DNA from: Phycisphaerales bacterium
GTDB taxonomy: Bacteria > Planctomycetota > Phycisphaerae > Phycisphaerales > UBA1924
Direction of reading: 5' to 3'
Assembly: GCA_020850415.1 (NCBI GenBank)
Contig: JADZER010000053.1
Location: 1-64,000 of the forward strand
DNA length: 64,000 nucleotides
This document shows, one piece after another, positions 1 to 8,472 of this stretch. Below the pieces are notes generated by a model. The model was given only the letters and a program-made list of their open reading frames with translations, was not told the origin of the DNA and did no database searches. The position numbers and the translations under genes are program-made. Position 1 is the stretch's first letter. The number at the start of each line of letters is the position of its first letter.

Positions 1-812
1 CGGCGAGGGCGGTGAGGATGTCGGGGTTGGTTGGGTCGGCGTGGGAAGAGACGGAGAGACGGAGAGACGAAGAGACGGAGTGGGGGGCCGCCGAAGGCGG
101 CAAAGCAGCAAATGGCAAAGCAGCAAATAGAGGCGGAGGGATCGGAGGGGGGAGTAGGGGGAGGAGAGCCGGCTCGGAGAGCCGGGCCACCGGGGGAAAA
201 GGCAGATGGCGAAGCAGGGATGGGGGACGCACCTCCCCCTGGTTCACGCTGCGCGTGAACCTGTCCCCCTCCGCGGTGCGGAGGGGGACTTGGGGGGCGG
301 GCGGGCCTGTTTGCTCGGGCGATGGCTCGGAGGATTGTGGTGGCGCAGCGGCGGTGTTCGATGGGGTCTTCGGAGACCTTCATCGTTTCGCGGAGGGTGT
401 CAATGGCCTCCTTGGCGACCTCGTCCTGCCAGGTGCGACGGTCGAGGGCTTTGAGCTCGAGGAGGGCGGCGTGGGCCTCGGCGATGTCGGGGCGCTGGAG
501 CCAGAGGGCGAGGTTGGTGAGGGGGATGGAGTTGGCCTTGGCGTAGGCGGTGATGGAGGGGGCGGAGACGAGGGCTTCGAGAAGCGCCGCTTGAGGCGGC
601 GAAATGGCCAAATCGCCAAAGGGCCAAAGGGCCAAATCAGGAGGGGAGGGGGCCGCCGGGCCCTGCTCGGGGGTGGGATGGGGAGGGGGCGGGATGGGGT
701 CTGAGGGGTCGGGAGGGGGGGTGGTCAAAGGGCCAGATGCCAAATGGCCAAAGGGCCAAAAGCGGCCTGAGGGGCCGGGAGGGGGTGTAGGGTTGGAGGG
801 GGTGGCGATCAT
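1..812 (-). CDS. Hypothetical protein, partial at left edge, repeat-containing frame
   Basis: The frame is open from an ATG at 812 down to the window edge without a stop. A well-formed helical core lies at about 310-599, containing ALLEALVSAPSITAYAKANS and further on RRTWQDEVAKEAIDTLRETM and HRRCATTILRAIARANR; it looks like true coding sequence, possibly a helix-turn-helix-like DNA-binding fold of unknown role. The first ~70 residues are Pro-rich and consist partly of translated 8-base repeats (WPFGHLA, LWPFGDLA). Downstream of the core the frame continues through hairpins and repeats at 49-289, so the real C-terminus may be degraded or repeat-extended. A sigma70-like promoter (864-869/842-847) precedes the ATG; no strong ribosome-binding site is visible. 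I do not recognise the family. Confidence 0.5.
   Translation of the reverse strand, partial: MIATPSNPTPPPGPSGRFWPFGHLASGPLTTPPPDPSDPIPPPPHPTPEQGPAAPSPPDLALWPFGDLAISPPQAALLEALVSAPSITAYAKANSIPLTNLALWLQRPDIAEAHAALLELKALDRRTWQDEVAKEAIDTLRETMKVSEDPIEHRRCATTILRAIARANRPARPPSPPPHRGGGQVHAQREPGGGASPIPASPSAFSPGGPALRAGSPPPTPPSDPSASICCFAICCFAAFGGPPLRLFVSPSLRLFPRRPNQPRHPHRPR
49..80. repeat. Tandem octamer repeat, four AGACGRAG units
   Basis: Units AGACGGAG, AGACGGAG, AGACGAAG, AGACGGAG run head to tail. The reverse complement (CTCCGTCT/CTTCGTCT) belongs to the same family as repeats inside topA (31735-31766) and the phosphatase gene (41820-41854). Confidence 0.85.
102..131. repeat. Mixed 7/8-base tandem repeat (AAAGCAGC/AAATGGC)
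   Basis: AAAGCAGC, AAATGGC, AAAGCAGC and AAATAG follow each other. The same AAAGCAGC unit recurs inside the end of the restriction enzyme gene at 11532-11563. Confidence 0.75.
241..289. repeat. Double perfect hairpin element
   Basis: Two adjacent perfect inverted repeats: GGTTCACGC (241-249) with GCGTGAACC (253-261), loop of 3, and GTCCCCCTCCGC (263-274) with GCGGAGGGGGAC (278-289), loop of 3. The compact paired layout resembles a REP-like or small hairpin element rather than a terminator, because no T-run follows on either strand. Confidence 0.7.
606..637. repeat. Tandem octamer repeat GGCCAAAK
   Basis: Units GGCCAAAT, CGCCAAAG, GGCCAAAG, GGCCAAAT. They lie within the open frame of the left-edge gene and encode its repeated Trp-Pro-Phe-Gly motif. 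Confidence 0.75.
723..761. repeat. Tandem octamer repeat, second GGCCAAAG block
   Basis: Units GGTCAAAG, GGCCAGAT, GCCAAAT, GGCCAAAG, GGCCAAAA: a degenerate copy of the block at 606-637. Confidence 0.65.
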
Positions 813-1134
813 GGGCGGGGTTTGATTGGGTCTCTGGCTGGAGAATAACGGGTTCTGATCGGGTGTCAAGGGGGATTGTGGGGAGGGGCGCGAGATTGCG
901 CACGGGGGTGGGTTTTGGGGGTGGAAAGGGGGCTGGGGCGCCGGCTCGGGGGAGTCGCGGACGGCGGTGCGGGGCTCGGATGGGTGTGGGGGAGGGGCGC
1001 AGGGTTGCGGATGGATGGGGATGTTGTGGTTGGAAGGGGGAGCCAAACCTTGGCGAAGGGTGTGCGCGGCCGGTGGGATGGGGTCGGTGCTGGGGCGCGG
1101 ATCAAGCCGGTGGGTCAGCCGACTGGGCGCGCGC
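813..1134. other. Intergenic region, 322 bases
   Basis: It holds the promoter of the left-edge gene near its left end. The remainder is G-rich sequence with open frames on the plus strand that look like compositional artefacts: no recognisable protein motif, very high Gly/Arg content. I see no RNA gene here. Confidence 0.6.
842..869 (-). promoter_or_regulatory. Probable sigma70-type promoter
   Basis: On the minus strand TTGACA (864-869) is followed by a 16-base spacer and TATTCT (842-847), about 30 bases upstream of the ATG at 812. This is an exact -35 hexamer and a 4/6 -10 hexamer in very GC-rich surroundings. Confidence 0.5.
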
Positions 1135-2784
1135 TCACCCCTTGGCGACTCCCGCAGCGCCCCAGTGGGCGTCGTCGTCGACCAGCGCGATCCACTGGTT
1201 CTGCGCGAACTGGTGGATTCTGAGCGGCGCGAACATGTCGATCCCGAAGCTCGCGCTTGCGGCCTGGCTGTGCCGCTCGATGCAGACGAGCTTGCAGTCC
1301 ATGGACTCCGCCGGCACAAACCTGTAGGGATATCCCCCTGGCCTGATGAACATTACTGATCCCTCCCGCAGCACGGCCGAGCGGCGGATCTCCCGGCGCA
1401 GGACCCATCGGTCGGGGTCCGAGGGGTCTCGGACGAACGCGCCCGGGTGCAGATGGGCGTTGGCCACGGTGGACCACTCGACCTCGATCTTGCCGCGTTC
1501 GACGACGAAGAACACCGCGTTGGTGTGGCAGGAGTACCCGGTCGCCCCGGCGTGGGCCGCCCGGAGGCGCCGGTAGTTGAACCCCGCGATCCGGTCGAGG
1601 CCCGCGAACCCGGTTTCCTGATCCGAGATGTAGAGCTGCGTCGCCACGAGGTTCTGGGCCTCCGGGGGTGACCCCGGGATGACATAGAGCCCCTCGGCCT
1701 CGTGCCATCGGTACGGGAGGAGGACGCGCGAGATGTCGCGTTCGAACAGCAGCGTCGTATCTTCTTGGTAGCGGAGCTTTGGCAGGATCGCGTCGCGGTG
1801 GTGCAGGTAGCACCCGCGGATCTGCTGGCCCAGCGTCGGCGGCAGCACGGCCAGCGGGCTTTGGCCGATCGCCAGCGACTGCTTGATGACTTCTTCGAAC
1901 GAGCGCAGGGGCCTGGAGCCTTGCTCGAGACGGTTGACCGCGCTGCGCATCGTGTTGGGGTTGGTCTTCAGCACCGAGGCGAGTTCCTGCGTCCCGATAC
2001 GGCGCTGCCGGCGGAGGTGTGCGTAGAGCTCCGAGAGCCCCACGAACTGCTCCTTGGAGGCGTCGGGGCTGAGTGTCCTGGTTGAGCGCTCTCCGACATG
2101 GCGGGTGTCGGGCTCATGCGGCGGGCCTGACGGGCGCGACTCCTGTGGATGGGAGAAGAACGCGATGTACTTCGCAGCGCCGCCGACGGCGTGGCCCCGG
2201 TGCGGCACGATGCTGGAGAACCAGGCGCCCCGCCGCCCCTCGACATCCATCTTGAGCTCGGCGGTCGTGCTCTCCGGGGCCTCGGCCGTCGGGCTGAGCC
2301 ACTCCAGGTGCAGCTCCCCGGCGACCATCCGGATGTACTCCTCTCCGAGGTGTACATGGTACCGGACCTCCCCCAGACCGCTGGGTTGCTCGACGCACAG
2401 CGCGTGCACATCGTTCTCGATCGCGTCGGGGAACGGGTCGGAGTACTGCACTCCCGACACCCAGGGCGCGTCGCGCACGACGCGGGCCGAAACGGAAACC
2501 CACGACTCGGCGCCCCTCCGGCGCGGTGACCCGCATGTGAAGGGGTCGGGGTTCACCAGCACGGGCTCGCACGGGCCCGTCAGCCGCCCGAGCAATGCCC
2601 GCTCGGTATCCGACAACGCCTCGCCGCGGCGCAGCGCACGGAGCAGCTTCTGCAGCGCCCGGTAGTAGTCGTGGATCGAGGCCCCCACCGGGATCCCGGC
2701 CTCGGCGTACGCCTGGGCTAGACCCTCATAAGTGGACTCAAGACGGTCAGCCTCGCCCTCCTGGTGTGGGCCGGTCGTCGTCAT
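1135..2784 (-). CDS. Two-cupin protein with central HTH, putative transcriptional regulator
   Basis: This 549-residue protein has an N-terminal helical region, a cupin-like barrel (about residues 120-240, with VRYHVHLGEEYIRMVAGELH), a central XRE-like helix-turn-helix (about 270-330, RIGTQELASVLKTNPNTMRS), and a second cupin-like barrel (about 420-520, SCHTNAVFFVVERGKIEVEW and a later MFIRPGGYPYRFVP). A ligand-sensing DNA-binding role is inferred from this arrangement; the ligand is unknown. The start at 2784 is chosen because TAGGAGGCAAT directly precedes it; an in-frame ATG at 2886 would add 34 residues without a good ribosome-binding site. It is transcribed divergently from the gene at 3165, across an intergenic region with repeated GATGCA motifs. 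Confidence 0.75.
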   Translation of the reverse strand: MTTTGPHQEGEADRLESTYEGLAQAYAEAGIPVGASIHDYYRALQKLLRALRRGEALSDTERALLGRLTGPCEPVLVNPDPFTCGSPRRRGAESWVSVSARVVRDAPWVSGVQYSDPFPDAIENDVHALCVEQPSGLGEVRYHVHLGEEYIRMVAGELHLEWLSPTAEAPESTTAELKMDVEGRRGAWFSSIVPHRGHAVGGAAKYIAFFSHPQESRPSGPPHEPDTRHVGERSTRTLSPDASKEQFVGLSELYAHLRRQRRIGTQELASVLKTNPNTMRSAVNRLEQGSRPLRSFEEVIKQSLAIGQSPLAVLPPTLGQQIRGCYLHHRDAILPKLRYQEDTTLLFERDISRVLLPYRWHEAEGLYVIPGSPPEAQNLVATQLYISDQETGFAGLDRIAGFNYRRLRAAHAGATGYSCHTNAVFFVVERGKIEVEWSTVANAHLHPGAFVRDPSDPDRWVLRREIRRSAVLREGSVMFIRPGGYPYRFVPAESMDCKLVCIERHSQAASASFGIDMFAPLRIHQFAQNQWIALVDDDAHWGAAGVAKG

Positions 2785-3164
2785 ATTGCCTCCTAAAAGC
2801 TCCGGTTTCGTCCCGGTGGTCGCCTGCTTCCATGCCCGCACGACACCATACGCGTGGAAGCCTCCCGCAATATCAGATAATAGCATCCATTGATGCAGTT
2901 CAGTGGATTCGTACGGTCGTGAGAGCGATGAGGTGATGTTTTATGCATCATGCGATCCGCTATTCATGATCCGTGCAACATCTGATGCAAAATCGTCAAA
3001 CATGTCTTGCGTTTCGCGCAGAATCTCTGGTAGTCTACGCGTTATGGGCCGGTAGCGGCAACCCGGCGTGTGCCGCACTTGTCCGCAACGGAGTCCCCGA
3101 CGGCCTGGGCGAACCCAGACCTGGGGACAGCAGTCGACGGCGCCGTGCCAACGGAGGGCTCGAC
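2785..3164. promoter_or_regulatory. Divergent intergenic region with three GATGCA motifs
   Basis: This 380-base gap is less GC-rich than its surroundings. GATGCA occurs at 2892-2897 and 2984-2989, and its complement TGCATC at 2944-2949, spaced about 40-50 bases apart. A possible plus-strand promoter is TTGCGT (3007-3012) with TAGTCT (3031-3036). The motifs may be operators for the HTH protein at 1135-2784; that is inference. Confidence 0.4.
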
Positions 3165-4148
3165 ATGGAGACTGGGAAGCCCGAGAGCAAATGGAGTCTG
3201 ATTCTCTGGATCATCAAGACGGTGGTGCCCAGCGCGGCCGGAACCGCGGCCGTCGCGCTCGTGAGCTTCATGGTCAGGCCGCAGGTTGCGTTCCTGATCC
3301 TGACGGCGGTGCTGATCATGCTTCCCGGGGCGATCCTGGTGCAGTTCCTGCTGATGGTGCGGGCGGGTCGAACCGCGACGCGCGAGCTCCACACCTTCAC
3401 CATCCTCGCCGCGATGTCGCTGGTCGCGCTCGTCTGGGTCGGGCTGGCGCTCGTCCCGAGGATCCCGGCGCCCGAACCGCCGGAGCAGATTGCGACCTGG
3501 GAGCCGGAGGCGGCCAGGTTCGCGGCCCGGGGCGGCGGGAACACCACCCGGGACCTGGCGAGGCTGCTCAAGCTCGTCCAGGAGCGGTATGCGGGGACGC
3601 TCAAGTCCGATGTGGACTTCCGCATCGAGCTGTTCGTGGTCGACACACGCACCGGACGCCTCGTGCTGCCTGCCTGCGAGTTCGCCCCGGGTTGGTCCGA
3701 GCGGGTCTGCGCCGAGCGGTGGCTCGATGTCGCGGAGCATGCCCGCGGGGACCGGGTGGGTGCGGCGGGCTTCGCGTTCCGGGAGCAGAGGGTCTTCACG
3801 ATCCCGGATACCGCCGACGACCCGCGCTGGGTGAGCTTTGGCGACGAGGCCGACGCTTGGATGGGCGAGACGCGCTCGATCGTCCTTGCGCCGGTGCTGG
3901 ATCTGTTCAGCGGTAGGGCGCTCGGGGTCATCTGCTTGGCGGCCGACAGGCCTTACCAGTTCCCGATCGTCGAGAGCGGCTACAGCGCCGATGAGATGCT
4001 GGCGATGCGGATCGCGATGCACCTCAGCGAGTACTGCGCGGAGATCTCGAGCCAGATCGGGCGCGGGGCGTTCGACGCCAACCTGCCCCGGCCTGACCTC
4101 GCACCCCAGGCGCCGACCGTCCCGATCCTGGGGCTGGATCAGCACTAA
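3165..4148 (+). CDS. Membrane protein with cytoplasmic GAF-like domain
   Basis: The predicted 327-residue protein has three hydrophobic segments (about residues 13-35, 40-62 and 80-100) followed by a soluble domain of about 200 residues. The C-terminal part has the alternating pattern of a GAF sensor: DFRIELFVVDTRTGRLVLPA, then FREQRVFTIPDTADDPRW, then SIVLAPVLDL...ALGVICLAADR. No output domain follows, so it may signal through a partner. The ATG at 3165 is preceded by GGAGGG with 7-base spacing; the frame is open from 2973 but the upstream part looks non-coding. The function is inferred from fold pattern only. Confidence 0.7.
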   Translation: METGKPESKWSLILWIIKTVVPSAAGTAAVALVSFMVRPQVAFLILTAVLIMLPGAILVQFLLMVRAGRTATRELHTFTILAAMSLVALVWVGLALVPRIPAPEPPEQIATWEPEAARFAARGGGNTTRDLARLLKLVQERYAGTLKSDVDFRIELFVVDTRTGRLVLPACEFAPGWSERVCAERWLDVAEHARGDRVGAAGFAFREQRVFTIPDTADDPRWVSFGDEADAWMGETRSIVLAPVLDLFSGRALGVICLAADRPYQFPIVESGYSADEMLAMRIAMHLSEYCAEISSQIGRGAFDANLPRPDLAPQAPTVPILGLDQH

Positions 4149-4177
4149 GCACGAACCGGCGCCATCACTTGCGCCGT

Positions 4178-4215
4178 CCATCCCTTGCGCGCGCCTTCTC
4201 ACCGCGCAGGGATGG
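4178..4215. terminator. Hairpin downstream of the GAF-like gene
   Basis: CCATCCCTTGCGCG pairs with CGCGCAGGGATGG with a single bulged base. It lies 30 bases after the stop at 4148. There is no T-run, so intrinsic termination is uncertain. Confidence 0.4.
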
Positions 4216-4603
4216 CCGGTGCATGGCCGGGGCTGCCCGAGCTGTCCTCCGGCCCGCGGCCTGGGCGGACCAAGACACCGGGGGCCCCGCCCATCCCCAG
4301 CGATCTGTCCCGGGCGCGGCCCGAGAGTGTCCCGGCCGTACCCAGGGCTGGTCCACCCGCCTTGACGGTGGGCGGCTTAGGGCCTGATGTTCGAGATCTG
4401 AGCTCTGGCTTTCGGGTCCTCGCCCCGTATCGCCACTCGCTCCTCGCTGCCGTCGCTTCGCCGTCCTCGGTCCTTCCTCTTTCCGTCCCCACCGAATCCC
4501 CCTTCTATCCCCGGCGCCCCCCGGGTATACTCCGATCCGAGACGACCGCCCCATCACCGGCGGCCGCGCGATTCAGCACACCCAAGGGAGAGGGAGCACA
4601 CCC
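4216..4603. other. Intergenic region with likely promoter of the beta-propeller gene
   Basis: No convincing gene is seen. TATACT at 4526-4531 is a good -10 candidate for the gene at 4604, with only a weak -35 (TTCTAT at 4503-4508). The rest is GC-rich sequence without recognised structure. Confidence 0.4.
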
Positions 4604-5659
4604 ATGACCAACCGCATCATCCTCGCGATCCTTGCGGGCGCAGCCGCGGCCTCCGCGGCGTCCGCCCAGAAGATCCTCATGACCGAGTTCGGGACCGACT
4701 CCATCTACCGGCTCAACCTCGACAACTCCATCGACAACCTCTACACCTTCTCCGACCCCGACAACACCCGCCTCGCCTGCATCACCCGCGGCCCCGACGG
4801 CGCGTTCTATGTCGCCAACGGGCCCACACCCATCAACGACCCCAGCCAGTCCAACATCTTCCGCCTCACCGGCCTCCTCGGCGGCGTCCCCAACGCCACC
4901 GTCTTCGCCCAGAGCGACCCCCTCCAGAACCCCGTCGGGCTCGTCTACGACGCCCCCACCAACAACTTCCTCGCCGCCAACAACCCCGTCGGCGCCATGA
5001 GCCAGCAGCCGTTCGCCGGCATCGTCGGCATCGACGCCACCACCGGCGCCCTCACCGAGGTCTACCAGCAGCCCGCCGACAACGACCCCCCGCCCGCCTA
5101 CCGGCGCGGTATCCGGCTCGTCAGCGACCAGACCACCCCGGGCACCTACCTGGTCACCAGCGTCAACGGCGGGACCTACGACACCGGCAACCCCGGCGAC
5201 GAGAACCACGGCTCCACCCTGTGGCGTCTGACCGTCGACAACTCTCTCAACGGCACCGTCGACCTCGTCGCCGACATGAGCACCTTCAACACCGGCTCGC
5301 CCATCACCCGCATGCGCGGCCTGACCTTCGGCCCCGAGGGCGAGCTCTATGTCACCGACGCCGGCACCGACGCGATCTACCGCATCGACTTCTCCGGCAG
5401 CGCGGTGGACACCATCACGCAGATCTTCGCCCTGCCCGCCGGCTCGGGCGCCCTGGACATCATCTACCAGCCCAGCTCCGACTCGCTGGTGTTCTCGGCC
5501 GAGGACGCCGCCGAGCTCTGGCGCGTCGGGCGCGACGGCTCGGGCGCGACCCTGCTGGCCAGCAACTTCGAGGCCCGCGGGTTCTACCTGATCCCGGCCC
5601 CCGGCGCCGCGGCCCTGCTCGGCCTGGCCGGCCTGGGCGCCGCCCGCCGCCGCCGCTGA
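4604..5659 (+). CDS. Secreted beta-propeller protein with PEP-CTERM-like sorting tail
   Basis: This 351-residue protein starts with a signal peptide (about residues 1-22, ending ASAASAQ). The body has repeated short propeller-like strands (FGTDSIYRLNLDNSIDNLYT, GTDAIYRIDFSGSAVDTI, AAELWRVGRDGSGATLLASN), as in SMP-30/NHL-type six-bladed propellers. The C-terminus is a classic sorting signal: a Pro-Ala-Pro-Gly motif, a hydrophobic helix (AAALLGLAGLGAA) and an Arg cluster at the very end. It should be exported and processed at the envelope by an exosortase-type system; no exosortase lies in this window. AGGGAGAGGGAG precedes the ATG. An intrinsic terminator follows at 5700. Confidence 0.85.
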   Translation: MTNRIILAILAGAAAASAASAQKILMTEFGTDSIYRLNLDNSIDNLYTFSDPDNTRLACITRGPDGAFYVANGPTPINDPSQSNIFRLTGLLGGVPNATVFAQSDPLQNPVGLVYDAPTNNFLAANNPVGAMSQQPFAGIVGIDATTGALTEVYQQPADNDPPPAYRRGIRLVSDQTTPGTYLVTSVNGGTYDTGNPGDENHGSTLWRLTVDNSLNGTVDLVADMSTFNTGSPITRMRGLTFGPEGELYVTDAGTDAIYRIDFSGSAVDTITQIFALPAGSGALDIIYQPSSDSLVFSAEDAAELWRVGRDGSGATLLASNFEARGFYLIPAPGAAALLGLAGLGAARRRR

Positions 5660-5699
5660 TCCGGTCCCGGGGCCCAGGCCCTCCCCAACCATCCTCCAG

Positions 5700-5725
5700 C
5701 CGCCCCGTTCGCGGGGCGGTTTTTT
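5700..5725 (+). terminator. Rho-independent terminator
   Basis: CCGCCCCG (5700-5707), loop TTCG, CGGGGCGG (5712-5719), then six T. It sits 40 bases after the stop of the PEP-CTERM-like protein. Confidence 0.9.
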
Positions 5726-5800
5726 GTTGCCACGGGGTGCCGGACCGACGACAATGGGCCACGCGTCCGCCCAACGCCGCGGGGGCGAGGAGAGATCACC

Positions 5801-8329
5801 ATGTCGCGTCACAGCACCACCGGCGCCCGCCTCGCGGGCCTTCTTCTCGCCTCCGTCGGCCTCGCCCACGGCGCCGGCGCCCAGCCCGTCACCGACCGAC
5901 CGATCCAGGAACTTCTGGACTCGCTGCGTTCCCACACCGACCCGGACGGGAACCCCGCGGCGATGAGCTGGGTGCTCGAGTCGGCCTCGTTCGGGGCCGG
6001 GGGGGCGCGGGCGTGCGCGCCGTGGACGGGGGTCGGCTCGGACCCCGAGGGCGACTCGGCGAGCGGGGCGGCGTTCGGGCCCGACGGGTCGTGGTTCGTG
6101 CTGGCGCACCGGGACTCGCGGAACCTGCTGGTCTACGACGCGGACACGCGGGCGCTGCTGCGGGAGATCCCGCTGAGCGGGTCGCCGGTGGACCTGGCGG
6201 TGAGTTCGAACGGGCAGTGGGCGGTGACGGCGAACCTGTTTGAGGACACGGCGTCGGTGGTGGACCTGGCGAGCGGGACGGAGGTGGCGGTGCTGCCGGT
6301 GGGGGAGGGGCCGATCACCTGCCGCGTGACGCCGGACGGGTCGAGGGCGCTGGTCGGGAGCATGGTGGGGGACGATGTGGCGGTGATTGATCTGGCGACG
6401 CAGACGGAGGTTCGTCGGATCGGGGGTCTGAACTTCGGGGTGGTGCTGTCGGCGAACGGGGAGTCGTGGGCGGTGCAGTTCGGGTGTTCGAACCCGCTGG
6501 AGCTGGCGGGCAACTCGACGGCGATCTTCCCGGACCTGTTCGGGGACCGGATTGTGTTTGTTGATCTGGCGACGGGGGTGCTGAACCCGGTGCCGACGAG
6601 CGACCAGCCGCGGGCGGTGGCGGTGAACCCGGTGGGCAATGTGGCGGTGGTGACGCACGCGTTCGGGACGAGCAACAACCTGGATGTGATCGACCCGCCG
6701 AGCCAGACGATTGTCCGATCGATCAACATCGGGACGGCCTGCTACGGCCCGGTGGCGCTGAACCCGTCGGGGAGCAAGGCGGTGGTGGCGGTGCAGAACG
6801 CGGTTCGGGTGGTGGACCTGGGGCCGGACACCGTGGGGCCGAACCTGAACACGGCGAGCGTGAACCAGCTTCTGACGACGCGGGACGGGCTGCACGCGCT
6901 GTGCGTGGGGTTCAACGGGAGTCTGGTGCACTTCGGCACGGGGACGCTGGTGAAGAACCTCAACCAGTTCGTGTCGACGGCGATCGGGGCGGTGTCGCCG
7001 GCGGACGAGCGGGCGGTGATGCTGGCGACGACCTTCGGCGAGCAGATGGTGGTGGTGAACACGGACGGGGCGGCAGGGTTCCGGGAGGAGGTCCGGCCGA
7101 GCGGGCCGGGGCCGGAGGGCGACAAGCCGCGGACGGTGGCGGTGACGCCGAGCGGCTCGCGGGTGCTGACGGCCAACCAGTTCAGCGAGAATGTGAGCGT
7201 GTTCCATGGCGGGACAGGCGCGCTGCTGGGGCACGCGGAGGCGGGGCTCCGGACCGGGCAGGTGCGGGCGACGCCGGACGGCACGCGGGCGGTGGTGACC
7301 AACCGCGACGACACGGTGGTGACGGTGATCGACCTGGCCACGCTCGCGGCGACCGATGTGACGATCTCGACGCGGGGCGACCAGCTCGCGATCTCGCCGG
7401 ACAGCACCTACGCCTACATCGCCGTGGTCACCAGCGACGGCGTGTGGCGGGTGAACCTCGACACGCTCAGCGTCGAGGGGGCCAAGCTGCCGGTGGGCGA
7501 GATGGGCGGGGCGGGGTACACGGGCAACCAGTTCAGCGGCATGTCGCTGAGCCACGACGGGTCCACCATCGTGGCGTGCAACAGCTTCGACGACACGATC
7601 ACGATCATCGACGCGGACGCCTGGGCGGTGGTGAAGACGGTGACGGTTGGGGACTTCCCGACCTGCGCGGCCTTCAGCCCGGACGACGCGGAGATCTATG
7701 TCACCAACCGGACCAGCGAGACCGTGACGGCGGTGAGCAACGCCGGCGCGGGGTCGGCGGTGATCGGGAGCGTCGGGGTCGGCGGGTTCCCCTACCTGAG
7801 CGTGACCAGCGATGACGGGTCGGTGCTGTATGTGATGAACACCGGGGATAAGACGGTGAGCGTGATCGACGCCGCGTCGCTGACCGAGACGGCGGTCGTG
7901 CCGCTGAGCACGACGCCGATCGGGATGGTGTTCGACGGCGCGGGCAACCGGCTGCTGGTGGGCGTGGGCACGGCCAGCGCCGACACGAACGGGAACATGA
8001 CCCAGTCGGGCGGGCTGGAGATCATCGACGGCGCGAGCAACACCGTGGTCGAGACGATCTGCGCCGACCACTTCCTGAGCGAGCTGGCGGCCGACGCGGA
8101 CGCGGGCCTGGCCGCGGGGGCGGGGCTGGGCGGCGAGAGCGTGGTGTTCTTCGAGCTGGCGTCGTGCGCGGTGGACCTGAACGGCGACGGGCTGGTGAAC
8201 ACGCAGGACTTCATCCTGTACCTGAACCTGTGGGCGTCGGGGGATCTGGGCGCGGACTGGGATGGGAACGGGGTGGTCAACACGGTTGACTTCATCGCGT
8301 ACCTGAACGGGTGGGCGATGGGGTGCTGA
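5801..8329 (+). CDS. Secreted YVTN-type beta-propeller protein with GC-type dockerin end
   Basis: This 842-residue protein has a signal peptide (about residues 1-28, ending HGAGAQ). Most of the body is repeated propeller blades of about 40 residues with the signature of YVTN repeats, for example SVIDAASLTETAVVPLSTTP, TIIDADAWAVVKTVTVGDFP and VIDLATLAATDVTISTRG. The last ~55 residues carry two EF-hand-like modules (DLNGDGLVNTQDFILYLNLW and DWDGNGVVNTVDFIAYLNGW) ending in Met-Gly-Cys, the GC-type dockerin known from Phycisphaerales surface proteins. GAGGAGAG precedes the ATG. The role is probably cell-surface; no catalytic motif is seen. Confidence 0.85.
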   Translation: MSRHSTTGARLAGLLLASVGLAHGAGAQPVTDRPIQELLDSLRSHTDPDGNPAAMSWVLESASFGAGGARACAPWTGVGSDPEGDSASGAAFGPDGSWFVLAHRDSRNLLVYDADTRALLREIPLSGSPVDLAVSSNGQWAVTANLFEDTASVVDLASGTEVAVLPVGEGPITCRVTPDGSRALVGSMVGDDVAVIDLATQTEVRRIGGLNFGVVLSANGESWAVQFGCSNPLELAGNSTAIFPDLFGDRIVFVDLATGVLNPVPTSDQPRAVAVNPVGNVAVVTHAFGTSNNLDVIDPPSQTIVRSINIGTACYGPVALNPSGSKAVVAVQNAVRVVDLGPDTVGPNLNTASVNQLLTTRDGLHALCVGFNGSLVHFGTGTLVKNLNQFVSTAIGAVSPADERAVMLATTFGEQMVVVNTDGAAGFREEVRPSGPGPEGDKPRTVAVTPSGSRVLTANQFSENVSVFHGGTGALLGHAEAGLRTGQVRATPDGTRAVVTNRDDTVVTVIDLATLAATDVTISTRGDQLAISPDSTYAYIAVVTSDGVWRVNLDTLSVEGAKLPVGEMGGAGYTGNQFSGMSLSHDGSTIVACNSFDDTITIIDADAWAVVKTVTVGDFPTCAAFSPDDAEIYVTNRTSETVTAVSNAGAGSAVIGSVGVGGFPYLSVTSDDGSVLYVMNTGDKTVSVIDAASLTETAVVPLSTTPIGMVFDGAGNRLLVGVGTASADTNGNMTQSGGLEIIDGASNTVVETICADHFLSELAADADAGLAAGAGLGGESVVFFELASCAVDLNGDGLVNTQDFILYLNLWASGDLGADWDGNGVVNTVDFIAYLNGWAMGC

Positions 8330-8333
8330 GGGG

Positions 8334-8361
8334 GGCTTGAGGCTTGAGGCTTGAGGCTTGG
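8334..8361. repeat. Tandem heptamer repeat GGCTTGA x4
   Basis: Four head-to-tail heptamers, GGCTTGA three times then GGCTTGG, immediately after the stop of the propeller gene. Part of the family of short-unit repeats in this window. Confidence 0.85.
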
Positions 8362-8472
8362 GGTGGGAGGGCGCGGGAGGGGGCTTTGCGTGGGGCGGGG
8401 GGGTTGGGCCTCCGGCGGCGGTTGTGCGCCCTTTCGGGGCGGGGGGTTGGAAGTCGTTACTATGCCGGGAGT

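Noticed and set aside
863-1327. Plus-strand open frames in the G-rich gap near 1 kb
   Set aside because: Gly/Arg-rich translations with no ribosome-binding site or known pattern.
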